From positions 38,083 through 102,082 of the forward strand of contig NZ_JBLZFY010000004.1 in NCBI RefSeq assembly GCF_050753365.1: 64,000 nt of DNA, given 5' to 3'. This DNA comes from Geminocystis sp050753365 (lineage in GTDB: Bacteria > Cyanobacteriota > Cyanobacteriia > Cyanobacteriales > Cyanobacteriaceae). Of the stretch, positions 34,948-43,403 are shown piece after piece. Position 1 is the first letter of the stretch. Each line of letters starts with the position of its first letter. The notes beneath the pieces were generated by a model that saw nothing but the letters and a program-made list of their open reading frames with translations, searched no databases and had not been told where the DNA came from. The translations under genes and the position numbers were made by a program.

Positions 34948-34987
34948 GGTAAATATTTTGGTTCTTCTACTTTAGAATAGCCCATAT

Positions 34988-37942
34988 TTACCATAATAAA
35001 AAATGTTGTTGATAGCGATTATCATTGAAAATTTGATAGTCAATACTAAAGTTATTTATCCTTAAATTTTGAGCGATATTTTGATGGTGATAAGCAATAT
35101 TTTCAGTTATTGTTTTTGTTTGCCACAGTTGCCATAATAAAGAATTATTGTTGTGAATATACTCTAAGTTTTGATAACTTTCAAGAATTTTTTTAATGCC
35201 TTTACTAAATTGTAAATAAGGGGATTTGCGTGCATTTTCTTCTAACCACAAAATTAGATTATAAGCTAACCCTAAATCAGTACTATTTTTTTCTAAAAAG
35301 GTTTTGCGATAGTTGAAGCAATGTAATAATAATTTTTCTACTTCTTCAATATTTTGTTTCTGAAAAGCGTATTTTATTCCCCCTAAACTGCGATAAAGAT
35401 ACCATGCTTTTATATCTTCGATTTCAGCAAGTGGGCTTTGCGTAGTTCGATCGTCTGGATAATTTAAGAAAATCCCTAAGAGATTATCGACTAATGCACA
35501 TTTGATATGAGGTAAAACTCTGTTTTTAAATTCCGTATCTCCAGCGCCTCGAAATGTCTCATCATAGAAACCAAAACGCCCATGCAAATCACGGCGATAT
35601 AATCCTCCAACATAAGTTAAATAGCAGGTGTCAAGATAGACTAAATTTTGCTCAAAGTTATGACGATGATACGCCATTAAATCCTTAACCCAATTTCCCT
35701 TATCGTCAACTTCTGTTACTATACTATGTCCAATAACCCAGTCTAAGTCTGGATTTCGATCGAGCTTATCTGCTAAAATATCTAAAGCATCGATCGTGAT
35801 TATTTCATCCACCCCAAGAAAAGTTATATAGGGAGATTGGGATAACAAAATGCCACGATTCCAAGCGCTTTGGATAGTTTCCCTTGCTTCGCTTCTAGCA
35901 TACACAATGGGAATATTAAGGGAGGGTAAAAGTTGTTGAAAAACTTGGTATTCCTGTTGAGGTGAACCACTATCGATTAAGATAATTTCAGCTTCTTGTT
36001 TGTGGAAAATTGGTTGTTGTGTCAAAATTGACAAGAAACGCCCCAGTTTACTTTCTGCATTGTACAACGAAACGATCACCGAAACTCGATAATTTTTTTT
36101 CTGACGATAATCTTCAATAAATTCGTAGGGTTTTTCCTGATAATTAAGTAAATGTTGATAATTATTTAACAGATAATCATAAGTTAATTGAGCAGAATTG
36201 TCCGAAGGTGCATAAAGTAGATTTAATAAAGAAGCCTCTTGACTAAAATTATAATTAACTAAAGTATTTGTGATGGTTTCCAGTTGTTTAAATTTATCCT
36301 GATTTAGAAGGCGAATAATTCTGAGATGATAAGTCGCAGATAATAAATGATTACCCCTAATTGTTTCTAACCTTGCAATTTCTAACCAAATTTTGACACG
36401 ATTTACAAAATAACCTGTTTTTAATTTATTAACCTTTTCAATACTAGACAATTTTAAGGGGTGACTTAAGTTTTTTAACTGCTCAATTTTATCGTCAATA
36501 TCTTGACTAGAATTTTCCTCAAGATTGATAACTTTATCCCATGCTTGAGAGAACAAAACACTTTTAATTAATTGGTTAGTAACTAAGTCTTTTTTTTCTG
36601 TTAGTTTAGTTTTTATCTGGTTTAATTGATATTTGCTTTGATTATTTATAGGAGTAACTATTTTTTTAGTAATATCAATAAGTTGGGATTTTCCCCAATA
36701 CTGTTTTTTCTGACAATAGTTGATTAATTCTTCATACCATTGCTGGATTTTTTCTCTAGTTTCTTCTTGATAATCACTCTTTTGATTATAAATATTTTCT
36801 ATTGTCAATTCTGTATCTTTAACTTGATAGGAAAATGACTTAATTTTGTCGATTAAATTTAATCTATATTCTTGATAATTATTTAAAAGTTCAAAAATTT
36901 CAGGCAAACAACTATAAAAGTTATCTATATCTAATTTAATAAAAGGTATCTCTGGAAAGTTATCTTCTAAAAAGCGACAAACTCCTGCTTTTTCACTGAT
37001 AATTGTCGGGCAACCTGCTAATAAAGACTCTAAGGCAACTAAATTTAAGGTATCAAATCGAGAGGGTAAAATTGTGATGGAATTAAGGGCAAATTTTTCT
37101 TGTAATTCCTGAGAAGTAACGGCAGGTAATAGTTCGATCGAACTTAACCTTAAAGCTAATATTTGTTGTAGATAATATTCTCCTGTTTTGCCGTCTAAAG
37201 TGTCTGGATTTCCACCAATTATCTTAGCTTGATCATAAAGATTGTCTGGTAAAATACTGACTAAATTAATAAAAATATCGACTCCTTTTCCTTTGTCTTT
37301 TCTACCTATAAAGTTTAAACTAGGTTTTGAGTTCGATCGAATATAATCAGGATTTGAAGTGAAATTTAAGAAAGATAAAGGATGTAAATAATAATTAGGA
37401 AAAATACTTTTTTTCTGCCACCATTCTAAATAGTTATAACTAATACCGTAACGAATATCTGCTATATCATATTGTAAATTTTCAACAAATTCTAAGTTAT
37501 TAATATATTCCTGATTTATCACCCAATCATGGCGTAAAGTTTGCGAAACAATACCATGTAAAGAAATAACTATTTTGTTAAATTTTACTTGATGAAAAGT
37601 TAATGCAGATTGTAAAAAAATGCCGTATTGTTCATAATCAGGATAATCAATAATATCAAAACTTAAGCCCTTAACAGAATAAGCAATATTACTAGCAATT
37701 AAAAAAGATCGATCGATTTTTTCTAAGGGTAAATTAGTTGATAAACCCTTTAAATCTGACTTCAAATATTGTTGTTTATAAGGTACAACTTGAACATTTT
37801 TAGGTCGATCGATCTTAACATTTTCTTCAATAATTAAATAAGAAAAATTTATGTGTGGATTTGTTTCAATCAGACGGCGATAAAAAGTTTGTCCTCCTCC
37901 TATTTTGTGGAATAAATCAAATTCTGCAATTAAAACCGTCAT
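34988..37942 (-). CDS. Two-domain glycosyltransferase (GT4-like plus GT2-like)
   Basis: The protein has 984 residues. Residues 1-400 look like a GT-B transferase: a donor-site region NFIGRKDKGKGVDIFINLVSILP, then ITILPSRFDTLNLVALESLLAGCPTIIS, the family-4 E-x(7)-E-like motif. Residues about 620-880 form a GT-A (family 2) domain: RVSVIVSLYNAESKLGRFLSIL, EAEIILIDSGSPQQEY, ARSEARETIQSAWNRGILLSQSPYITFLGVDEII with a DxD-like GVDE. A helical linker joins them. It probably builds surface polysaccharide. The fused arrangement is unusual but known in cyanobacteria. It stands alone. Confidence 0.8.
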   Translation of the reverse strand: MTVLIAEFDLFHKIGGGQTFYRRLIETNPHINFSYLIIEENVKIDRPKNVQVVPYKQQYLKSDLKGLSTNLPLEKIDRSFLIASNIAYSVKGLSFDIIDYPDYEQYGIFLQSALTFHQVKFNKIVISLHGIVSQTLRHDWVINQEYINNLEFVENLQYDIADIRYGISYNYLEWWQKKSIFPNYYLHPLSFLNFTSNPDYIRSNSKPSLNFIGRKDKGKGVDIFINLVSILPDNLYDQAKIIGGNPDTLDGKTGEYYLQQILALRLSSIELLPAVTSQELQEKFALNSITILPSRFDTLNLVALESLLAGCPTIISEKAGVCRFLEDNFPEIPFIKLDIDNFYSCLPEIFELLNNYQEYRLNLIDKIKSFSYQVKDTELTIENIYNQKSDYQEETREKIQQWYEELINYCQKKQYWGKSQLIDITKKIVTPINNQSKYQLNQIKTKLTEKKDLVTNQLIKSVLFSQAWDKVINLEENSSQDIDDKIEQLKNLSHPLKLSSIEKVNKLKTGYFVNRVKIWLEIARLETIRGNHLLSATYHLRIIRLLNQDKFKQLETITNTLVNYNFSQEASLLNLLYAPSDNSAQLTYDYLLNNYQHLLNYQEKPYEFIEDYRQKKNYRVSVIVSLYNAESKLGRFLSILTQQPIFHKQEAEIILIDSGSPQQEYQVFQQLLPSLNIPIVYARSEARETIQSAWNRGILLSQSPYITFLGVDEIITIDALDILADKLDRNPDLDWVIGHSIVTEVDDKGNWVKDLMAYHRHNFEQNLVYLDTCYLTYVGGLYRRDLHGRFGFYDETFRGAGDTEFKNRVLPHIKCALVDNLLGIFLNYPDDRTTQSPLAEIEDIKAWYLYRSLGGIKYAFQKQNIEEVEKLLLHCFNYRKTFLEKNSTDLGLAYNLILWLEENARKSPYLQFSKGIKKILESYQNLEYIHNNNSLLWQLWQTKTITENIAYHHQNIAQNLRINNFSIDYQIFNDNRYQQHFLLW

Positions 37943-38196
37943 AAATCTGAGTGTGGTATAAAAAATAATAAAGATGAGAAAGGCTTTTTATAGTCTTTTT
38001 TCGGTGAAGGTATTGAAGACGCAGAAAAGATAAATTTATCTTTAATCTGAATATATATTATATTTTGATTACTGTTATTAAAAAAACTTTAAATAAACCA
38101 CCCAAAACAGGAGCATAATTATTTAATTATTGGCAACCTGAAGGTTTAATTAATTATCATTTTAAGATAAAAAATAAATAATAATTATCTCAAAAA

Positions 38197-38427
38197 TTAA
38201 GCCATTATTTTATCTTTTTTTTCGTTATAACAAATTACTAAATCTATCTGTTCTCTTGTTAGAGATTCTAGGGCTAACGCTTCGCCATTTTCATTAGAAA
38301 ATTCTACTAAAAATACTCCTGATTCAGAAATATCTACTACTGTTCCTGATTCTCCTTTATTTAACCCTACTTCTGGTAAATCTTGATTTAAAGCAACAAT
38401 ATCAATTTCGTTAATGGTATTATTCAT
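38197..38427 (-). CDS. DUF4926-family small protein
   Basis: The protein has 76 residues. EIDIVALNQDLPEVGLNKGESGTVVDI..SGVFLVEFSNENGEALALESLT is the DUF4926 pattern (a small SH3-like barrel). It lies 48 bases downstream of the DUF6883 gene on the same strand. The pair recurs in cyanobacterial genomes as I recall, and resembles a toxin-antitoxin or immunity arrangement; this is inference. Confidence 0.7.
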   Translation of the reverse strand: MNNTINEIDIVALNQDLPEVGLNKGESGTVVDISESGVFLVEFSNENGEALALESLTREQIDLVICYNEKKDKIMA

Positions 38428-38475
38428 TAGTTAATATCCTAATTTTCTAAACAATAATTAATTATAACATAAATT

Positions 38476-38811
38476 TTATTCATCAATATAACAAGTTACT
38501 AAATGAGGAAAATCTTCGCCATTTCTAATAATCCAAACACTTTTAATATTTTCAGTTTTATTATTTCTAGTCATCGGAAAAATAATAATATATAAATCAC
38601 CATTGGCTGTTGTTTTTTGAAATTCTGCTTCACAATTAATTAAAGATTGAATAAGTGCATTTTTTAATTCATCTGAATTTGCCTCCGTCAATCCTAAAGC
38701 GGCACGAAATACACGGGCTTTATGTTTACCATCTTTATGTTCTAAATTTAAACAATATCCTGATAGTTTAGATTCAGGAATAATTGCTTTTTGAAAGTTA
38801 GGTAATTTCAT
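38476..38811 (-). CDS. DUF6883-family small protein
   Basis: The protein has 111 residues. It begins MKLPNFQKAIIPESKLSGYCLNLEHKDGKHKARVFRAALGL and ends KSVWIIRNGEDFPHLVTCYI, as in the DUF6883 family. H26-x-x-G-K-H-K-A-R-V-F is conserved and polar and is a possible catalytic or binding site; related domains occur at the C-termini of polymorphic toxins. The downstream DUF4926 gene is its likely partner. Function unknown. Confidence 0.7.
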   Translation of the reverse strand: MKLPNFQKAIIPESKLSGYCLNLEHKDGKHKARVFRAALGLTEANSDELKNALIQSLINCEAEFQKTTANGDLYIIIFPMTRNNKTENIKSVWIIRNGEDFPHLVTCYIDE

Positions 38812-39083
38812 TCAATTTAAGGTTACAGAGATAATTGTAATCATACTGTTTTTTTTAACATATTCTCTAAAAACTAGAGCTAATGCTTTGTTACAACTTG
38901 ACAACATCAACTATTTGCACCTAGAAAATAACTAATGGTAATATCTTATAAGTCGCAATAAAATAAATGTCACTGCTAACAGCATAACTCTACTAAAGTG
39001 AGTTAATTTTTTCAAACAATATTGATATTATTTCTCATAATTAATTTTCTAATTCTTCATTCCTAATTCCTCATTCCTCATTT

Positions 39084-39773
39084 TTAAGAGGCTTTTTTCA
39101 CAATAGTCATATCCTGCTGACGGGGTGGAGGGGTAACAACGGGTTGTCTATTTACTTGAACTTGTTGACGACCATTGGTTACAACTCGCAACATATCACT
39201 AAGGTCTTTTTCCAGTTTACACAAGACAGAATCAGCATACATATCCGCTTCATTTTGTATATCTTCAGCTTCCATAATGGCATTTTGTCTAGTTTTGATG
39301 ACTTCCTGTTGGATTCTTTGTCTAATTTGCTCAACTTCGCTGATGGTTTTATGTTTTAAGTTTTCGCAGTCTTGTTGTACTTGTCGTCTAATTTGAGTGG
39401 CTTGACTTTCAGCTAATTGGACAATACGAGAATCATCTAACAATTGTGCGGCTTTTCTTTGGGCATTTTCTACCACTTTTTGAGCGTAGTTTTGCGCTTC
39501 GCTTAATATTTGTTGTCTTTGTTGTAAAATTTGAGTAGCCTGTTCTAAAGAATCGGGTATGTTGATTCTAATTAAGTCTAATTGTTTAATCAATGTATCT
39601 TCATCAATCAGGGTTTTACCCAAAAAAGGAATACGAGTACTATTGAGTATAAAATCTTCTAATCTTTCTATTTCTTCAATCATATCTACCGCCATTTCCT
39701 CAATTTGAGGCGGTTTTTCATTAACGGAAGAATTATCGTTTACTTGTAATTGGACAGGTGAATTGTTAGGCAT
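39084..39773 (-). CDS. DivIVA-like coiled-coil protein (Cdv3-like)
   Basis: The protein has 229 residues. The middle and C-terminal part (ATQILQQRQQILSEAQNYAQKVVENAQRKAAQLL ... QQEVIKTRQNAIMEAEDIQNEADMYA) is a long coiled coil with the E-A-x-x-I/Y-A repeats of DivIVA/ATP-synthase-b-like proteins. ERLEDFILNSTRIPFLGKTLIDEDTLIKQLDLIRINIP precedes it. Cyanobacterial DivIVA-like Cdv3 takes part in cell division; identity with Cdv3 is inferred. There is no membrane segment. Confidence 0.65.
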   Translation of the reverse strand: MPNNSPVQLQVNDNSSVNEKPPQIEEMAVDMIEEIERLEDFILNSTRIPFLGKTLIDEDTLIKQLDLIRINIPDSLEQATQILQQRQQILSEAQNYAQKVVENAQRKAAQLLDDSRIVQLAESQATQIRRQVQQDCENLKHKTISEVEQIRQRIQQEVIKTRQNAIMEAEDIQNEADMYADSVLCKLEKDLSDMLRVVTNGRQQVQVNRQPVVTPPPRQQDMTIVKKAS

Positions 39774-40129
39774 ATCAATTTTTAATCTCCTTTGTTGTTC
39801 TTAATATAATAAATCAGAAATAATTTAAACTAACATTAATCATCAAGAATTGATCATTATTCACCATTTATTATTGACCATGTTGACTGTTTTCGATCGA
39901 ACCTAATCGGATTAATTTAAAATTATTGGTGAAGGTTAAGATTCTTTAGAGTTATCCATAAAAATAATGATCCATTTATCGTTCAATAATTGCTTTAGCA
40001 GATTTAAGCTATAAGCCTTGTCAATTTATGCTCCTGTTGGCGAAACATTTTGTTACAGAAAATTTGACAAAATCGACTAATTATGTATCAGAAATCTAAA
40101 ATCAATTAAACCCTTATATAACAAACCTT
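39774..40129. other. Intergenic region, no gene seen
   Basis: AT-rich DNA upstream of the leftward DivIVA-like gene. It should hold that gene's promoter. No repeat or RNA is recognised before the transposase remnant at 40130. Confidence 0.4.
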
Positions 40130-40240
40130 TCATTGAATAAAAGCAAAACTAGAAGTTCTCGTAGATTCTTTCGGTATGCTCTCAAGCCATGTCACCAAGC
40201 GAGTTAAATTGATGCCACAAGCGATGGCTATATTTTGAAG
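40130..40240 (-). pseudogene. Transposase C-terminal remnant
   Basis: Reverse-strand translation gives LQNIAIACGINLTRLVTW, then LESIPKESTRTSSFAFIQ and a TGA stop. This resembles the C-terminal end of cyanobacterial IS4/IS5-type transposases, from memory (N-L-x-R-L-V-x-W ... P-x-x-x-T-R-T-S-x-F-A). An in-frame TAA lies directly upstream, so only this tail is left. It is directly downstream of the first DUF29 gene. Confidence 0.45.
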
Positions 40241-40245
40241 TTATG

Positions 40246-40713
40246 TCACTTGGAAGGAAGCCAGTTTTCATCGAGAATTTGTTCAAGGGGTGCGATCGGT
40301 TTTTCGGGGAAGATACTCATAGGGAGTTGAGATTTATCACAGACAATTTCTCGACTATCTTGATAGGATTCTTCAAATATCTCATGTAAATAGCGTTTAA
40401 GACTTGGGCTTACTTTTAATTCTTTTTTTATTTGTTTGCGAAAATTACGGATTTCCCCTTCCCAATGACCTCTATTTCTTTCTTTTTCTGTTTCCCAATA
40501 TCCCAGTTTTAAGAGATGTTCTATTAGTCTCATTAATAAACTTTCCAATTTTCTTTTATCACTTCGACTCAAACCTAATACCTCTTCAATTAAATTTTCC
40601 CAGTCAAGGGAATCTAAATCTCTATTTTCTAACTTTTTGACGGTTTCTAATATCCAGAGATTATAGTCAGTATCGTATAGATTGGTTTGCTTTTTAACTA
40701 ATTGGGCTACCAT
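40246..40713 (-). CDS. DUF29-family protein (paralogue 1)
   Basis: The protein has 155 residues from ATG 40713 (MVAQLVKKQTNLYDTDYNLW); an in-frame start at 40728 would add five residues absent from the paralogues. The family core is YDTDYNLWILETVKKLENRD..SLDWENLIEEVLGL and LMRLIEHLLKLGYWETEKERNRGHWEGEI. DUF29 proteins are small, helical, very common in cyanobacteria and without known function. It is one of three copies within 2 kb that share start regions and promoters. Confidence 0.85.
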   Translation of the reverse strand: MVAQLVKKQTNLYDTDYNLWILETVKKLENRDLDSLDWENLIEEVLGLSRSDKRKLESLLMRLIEHLLKLGYWETEKERNRGHWEGEIRNFRKQIKKELKVSPSLKRYLHEIFEESYQDSREIVCDKSQLPMSIFPEKPIAPLEQILDENWLPSK

Positions 40714-40743
40714 TACCACTACCTCCAATTATTTTGTTAGCTT

Positions 40744-40749
40744 ATTATA
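40744..40749 (-). promoter_or_regulatory. -10 box of DUF29 paralogue 1
   Basis: TATAAT on the reverse strand, 31 bases upstream of ATG 40713, within a leader shared with the other two paralogues (AATTTATAATAAG). The equivalent box is at 41295-41300 for paralogue 2. Confidence 0.5.
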
Positions 40750-40802
40750 AATTATTTGGGTGCGGTTCGGTACGATCAGGTTTCGAGAATGAGGGGTAGC
40801 AA

Positions 40803-41264
40803 TTAGGGAAGCCAGTTTTCATCAAGGATTTGTTCTAAGGATGCGATCGACTTTTGAGGGAAGGTATTAAGGGAAAGTTGAGAATGTTTAGATGCTAACT
40901 TACGACCTTTTTGATAACAGTCAGGAAATTTACTGTTTAAGTAGTTATTTAAACTAGGACTATCTTCTAATTCTTCTATGATTTGCAGTCTAAAATTTAA
41001 TATTTCTCTTTCCCAATGACCTCGATTTCTTTCTTTTTCACATTCCCAATATTGTAGAATTAACAAGTGTTCAATCAATTTCATTAATAAACTTGTAATT
41101 TTTCTTCTTTTGCGTTCACTCAAATCTAAAACCTCCTCAATCAAATTTTCCCAATCAAGGGAATCTAAATCTCTATTTTGTAATTGTTTAACCGTTTCTA
41201 ATACCCAGAGATTATAGTCAGTATCGTATAAATTTGTTTGGTTTTTGATTAATTGAGCTACCAT
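40803..41264 (-). CDS. DUF29-family protein (paralogue 2)
   Basis: The protein has 153 residues, with the same start MVAQLIKNQTNLYDTDYNLW and the core LVLKTVKQL-like, DLDSLDWENLIEEVLDLSERKRRK and EKERNRGHWEREILNFRLQI. It is most divergent from the other two in the C-terminal half (KFPDCYQKGRKLASKHSQL). Both copies 1 and 2 are on the minus strand in tandem; the 75-100-base leader (including TATAAT and a GATCAGGTTTCGAGAATGAG element) is duplicated with the gene. Confidence 0.85.
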   Translation of the reverse strand: MVAQLIKNQTNLYDTDYNLWVLETVKQLQNRDLDSLDWENLIEEVLDLSERKRRKITSLLMKLIEHLLILQYWECEKERNRGHWEREILNFRLQIIEELEDSPSLNNYLNSKFPDCYQKGRKLASKHSQLSLNTFPQKSIASLEQILDENWLP

Positions 41265-41702
41265 TACGACTACTTTCGATTATTTTGTTATCTTATTATA
41301 AATTATTTTCATAGATTAGGTTCGGTGCGATCAGGTTTCGAGAATGAGAGGGTTCGATCGCACTAATGAGGTTTACTAAATCTTGATATAACATAAGCGT
41401 TCAGAGGGTTATGCAACTAAAGGGATTGACTCCTCATCTGTGTCAATCTCATATGACAAAACCGTTGAATCGTTCGGTAACTTCCTCTTGGCGAAGGTAT
41501 TGATCGTTAAGACTTTAAGAGAAATTTTAGGTTAACTTCACTCGATCGAACCTTCCTATTCCCTAAAACTCGATCGCATCATCCCATTTCTAAAGTCTCA
41601 TCACACTCCCCATTACACAAAACCCGATCGAATCTCTGCATTCTCAAAAACTCGATGAAAATAATTTATAATAAGGTAAAAAAATAATCGGAGATAGTAG
41701 TA
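41265..41702. promoter_or_regulatory. Divergent intergenic region between DUF29 paralogues 2 and 3
   Basis: Each side carries the shared DUF29 leader: TATAAT for paralogue 2 at 41295-41300 (reverse) and for paralogue 3 at 41667-41672. Between them are several CGATCG motifs. A short reverse-strand frame at about 41410-41535 looks faintly protein-like (KISLKVLTINTFAKRKLP) but has no start codon, so it is not called. Confidence 0.5.
41667..41672 (+). promoter_or_regulatory. -10 box of DUF29 paralogue 3
   Basis: TATAAT 30 bases upstream of ATG 41703, followed by the ribosome site CGGAGATAG. This leader matches those of the two other paralogues. Confidence 0.5.
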
Positions 41703-42164
41703 ATGGTAGCCCAATTAATCAAAAACCAAACAAATTTATACGATGCTGACTATAATCTTTGGATATTAGAAACCATAAAAAAACTAGAAAATCGTGATTT
41801 TAATTCCGTTGATTGGGAAAATTTAATTGAGGAAGTATTAGACTTGAGTAGAAGGGATAAAAGAAAACTCGAAAGTTTGTTAATGAGATTAATTGAACAT
41901 TTGTTGATATTAAACTATTGGGATTTTGAAAGAGAGAGAAATAGAGGACATTGGGAAAGAGAAATTTTTAATTTTCGCAAACAAATTAATAGATTATTAA
42001 TAGATAGTCCTAGTCTCAAAAATCATCTTCGAGATCAATTTGATTTATGCTATGAAGATGGAAGAAAAATAGCTAGTAAACATTCTCAACTTCCTCTTAA
42101 TACCTTCCCCGAAAATTCGATCGCATCCCTTGAACAAATCCTCGATGAAAATTGGCTTCCCTAA
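41703..42164 (+). CDS. DUF29-family protein (paralogue 3)
   Basis: The protein has 153 residues and is closest to paralogue 2 at its C-terminus (GRKIASKHSQLPLNTFPENSIASLEQILDENWLP) and to paralogue 1 in the middle (SRRDKRKLESLLMRLIEHLL). This mosaic suggests recombination among copies. It is in the opposite orientation. Family function is unknown; conserved polar residues lie in ERERNRGHWEREI. Confidence 0.85.
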   Translation: MVAQLIKNQTNLYDADYNLWILETIKKLENRDFNSVDWENLIEEVLDLSRRDKRKLESLLMRLIEHLLILNYWDFERERNRGHWEREIFNFRKQINRLLIDSPSLKNHLRDQFDLCYEDGRKIASKHSQLPLNTFPENSIASLEQILDENWLP

Positions 42165-42176
42165 ATCGTTACCCAC

Positions 42177-42252
42177 GCACTTTTAGGTAAATATAGTGTG
42201 CCTAAACCATTGATTTTAATAGTTTTCTGAGTTATTCAGCAACCCCTAATTA
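42177..42252 (+). repeat. Dispersed ~76-bp repeat (IS-end-like), copy 1
   Basis: The sequence runs from GCACTTTTAGGTAAATATAG through TGTGCCTAAACCATTG to TTATTCAGCAACCCCTAATT. An inverted copy lies at 55823-55900. The two align along their length and look like a solo IS end or small MITE. Confidence 0.65.
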
Positions 42253-42260
42253 CTTTGTAG

Positions 42261-42287
42261 GTTGGATTAGCGACAGCGTAATCCAAC
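42261..42287 (+). terminator. Palindrome GTTGGATTA/TAATCCAAC
   Basis: The 9-bp arms with loop GCGACAGCG form the REP-like stem seen widely in cyanobacteria. It lies between convergent genes (DUF29 paralogue 3 and bacterioferritin) and may end transcription or stabilise mRNA. Confidence 0.45.
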
Positions 42288-42366
42288 AAAATGCTCACAA
42301 AATTTATTTATAACTAATTAAGCGGACTTGATATAATTCTTAGACGGGGTAAGCCAATGACTCAAA

Positions 42367-42834
42367 CTACATTTGTGATTGTAAATAGTTTTGCAAACCA
42401 ATTTTATCAATTAAACCTAATTGTTTCTCTAACCAGTAAGCATGATCTTCTTCTGTATCAGCTAAGATAACCATTAGTATATCTCTGGTTTGGTAATCTT
42501 GTTCTTCTTCACAAACGGCTATGGCTTCTTTTAAGTCGGCTACTACTTTATACTCTAAATCCAGGTCGCTTTTTAACATTTCTGGTACAGTTGAACCAAT
42601 ATTTAAGGCATCTTGTTCGGATAAATCGGGGGTTGTCTCTAAAAACAACATACGCTTAATTAACATATCAGCGTGGTTAGTCTCATCCTGCATTTCATGA
42701 TCAATTCGATCGAACAGTTTATTTAAACCCCAGTCTTGATACATACGAGAGTGCGTAAAATATTGATCTCTGGCGGCTAATTCTCCACGCAAAAGTTTTT
42801 GTAACTGTTTAATAACCTTTTTATTTCCTTTCAT
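42367..42834 (-). CDS. bfr: Bacterioferritin subunit with ferroxidase centre
   Basis: The protein has 155 residues. By alignment with E. coli Bfr, the di-iron ligands are present: E18 (RGELAARDQYF), E51 and H54 (DETNHADM), E94 (LKEAIA), E127 and H130 (EEDHAYW). The haem-ligand Met52 is replaced by Thr. Bacterioferritin stores iron as a 24-mer with haem between subunits. The neighbouring upstream gene (10 bases away) encodes the complementary subunit without ferroxidase ligands. Synechocystis is known to have such a split pair. It is the downstream gene of a two-gene operon. Confidence 0.9.
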   Translation of the reverse strand: MKGNKKVIKQLQKLLRGELAARDQYFTHSRMYQDWGLNKLFDRIDHEMQDETNHADMLIKRMLFLETTPDLSEQDALNIGSTVPEMLKSDLDLEYKVVADLKEAIAVCEEEQDYQTRDILMVILADTEEDHAYWLEKQLGLIDKIGLQNYLQSQM

Positions 42835-42844
42835 GAAAAACTCC

Positions 42845-43309
42845 TTAAATCATAGATTGTAAATAATTTTCTAAACCTGAATTAGACATCAACCATTGTT
42901 GAGATTCTAACCAGTCAATTTCTTCCTCTGTTTCTTCTAATAATTCCGTTAATAAATCTCGACTAACATAGTCTTGTACAGATTCACAGAAGTTAATAGA
43001 ATTGCGAATAGTGTCGGCAATTTCCATGGTAATTGTTAAATCATTGGCAATAATTTCGGGAACATTTTCACCAATAAGTAACTTTCCTAAACTTTGCAAA
43101 TTCGGTAAACCTTCAAGGAAAAAAACACGCTCAATTATTTTATCCGCTTGTTTCATTAACTTAATAGAGTAACGATATTCGTATTCATTAAGTTTATTTA
43201 AGCCCCAACTTTTGCTCATTCTTGCATGAAGAAAAAACTGGTTAATAGCCGTTAATTTCAACTTTAAAACGTTATTAAGTTGAAGTTTTACTTCTTGATT
43301 TCCTTCCAT
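42845..43309 (-). CDS. bfr: Bacterioferritin subunit with haem ligand but no ferroxidase centre
   Basis: The protein has 154 residues. Against E. coli Bfr, the di-iron positions are lost: E18 is K, E51 is L, H54 is Q (SIKLMKQADK), E94 is N, E127 is T and H130 is E. Met52 is kept in LMKQAD, so it can bind haem but not oxidise iron. It probably co-assembles with the product of 42367-42834 into mixed 24-mers. It is the first gene of the pair and has its own leader. Confidence 0.88.
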   Translation of the reverse strand: MEGNQEVKLQLNNVLKLKLTAINQFFLHARMSKSWGLNKLNEYEYRYSIKLMKQADKIIERVFFLEGLPNLQSLGKLLIGENVPEIIANDLTITMEIADTIRNSINFCESVQDYVSRDLLTELLEETEEEIDWLESQQWLMSNSGLENYLQSMI

Positions 43310-43403
43310 AACAGTCTGCTGTAATTTAATCTTTTTATTATAACTTATAAATTGACAGTTTGCATTTCATCTATTACTTATTAATTATTACTTAATATTT
43401 TTC

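Noticed and set aside
41410..41535. Short reverse frame (KISLKVLTINTFAKRKLP...)
   Set aside because: It looks faintly protein-like but has no start codon, follows a stop directly and cannot be assigned.
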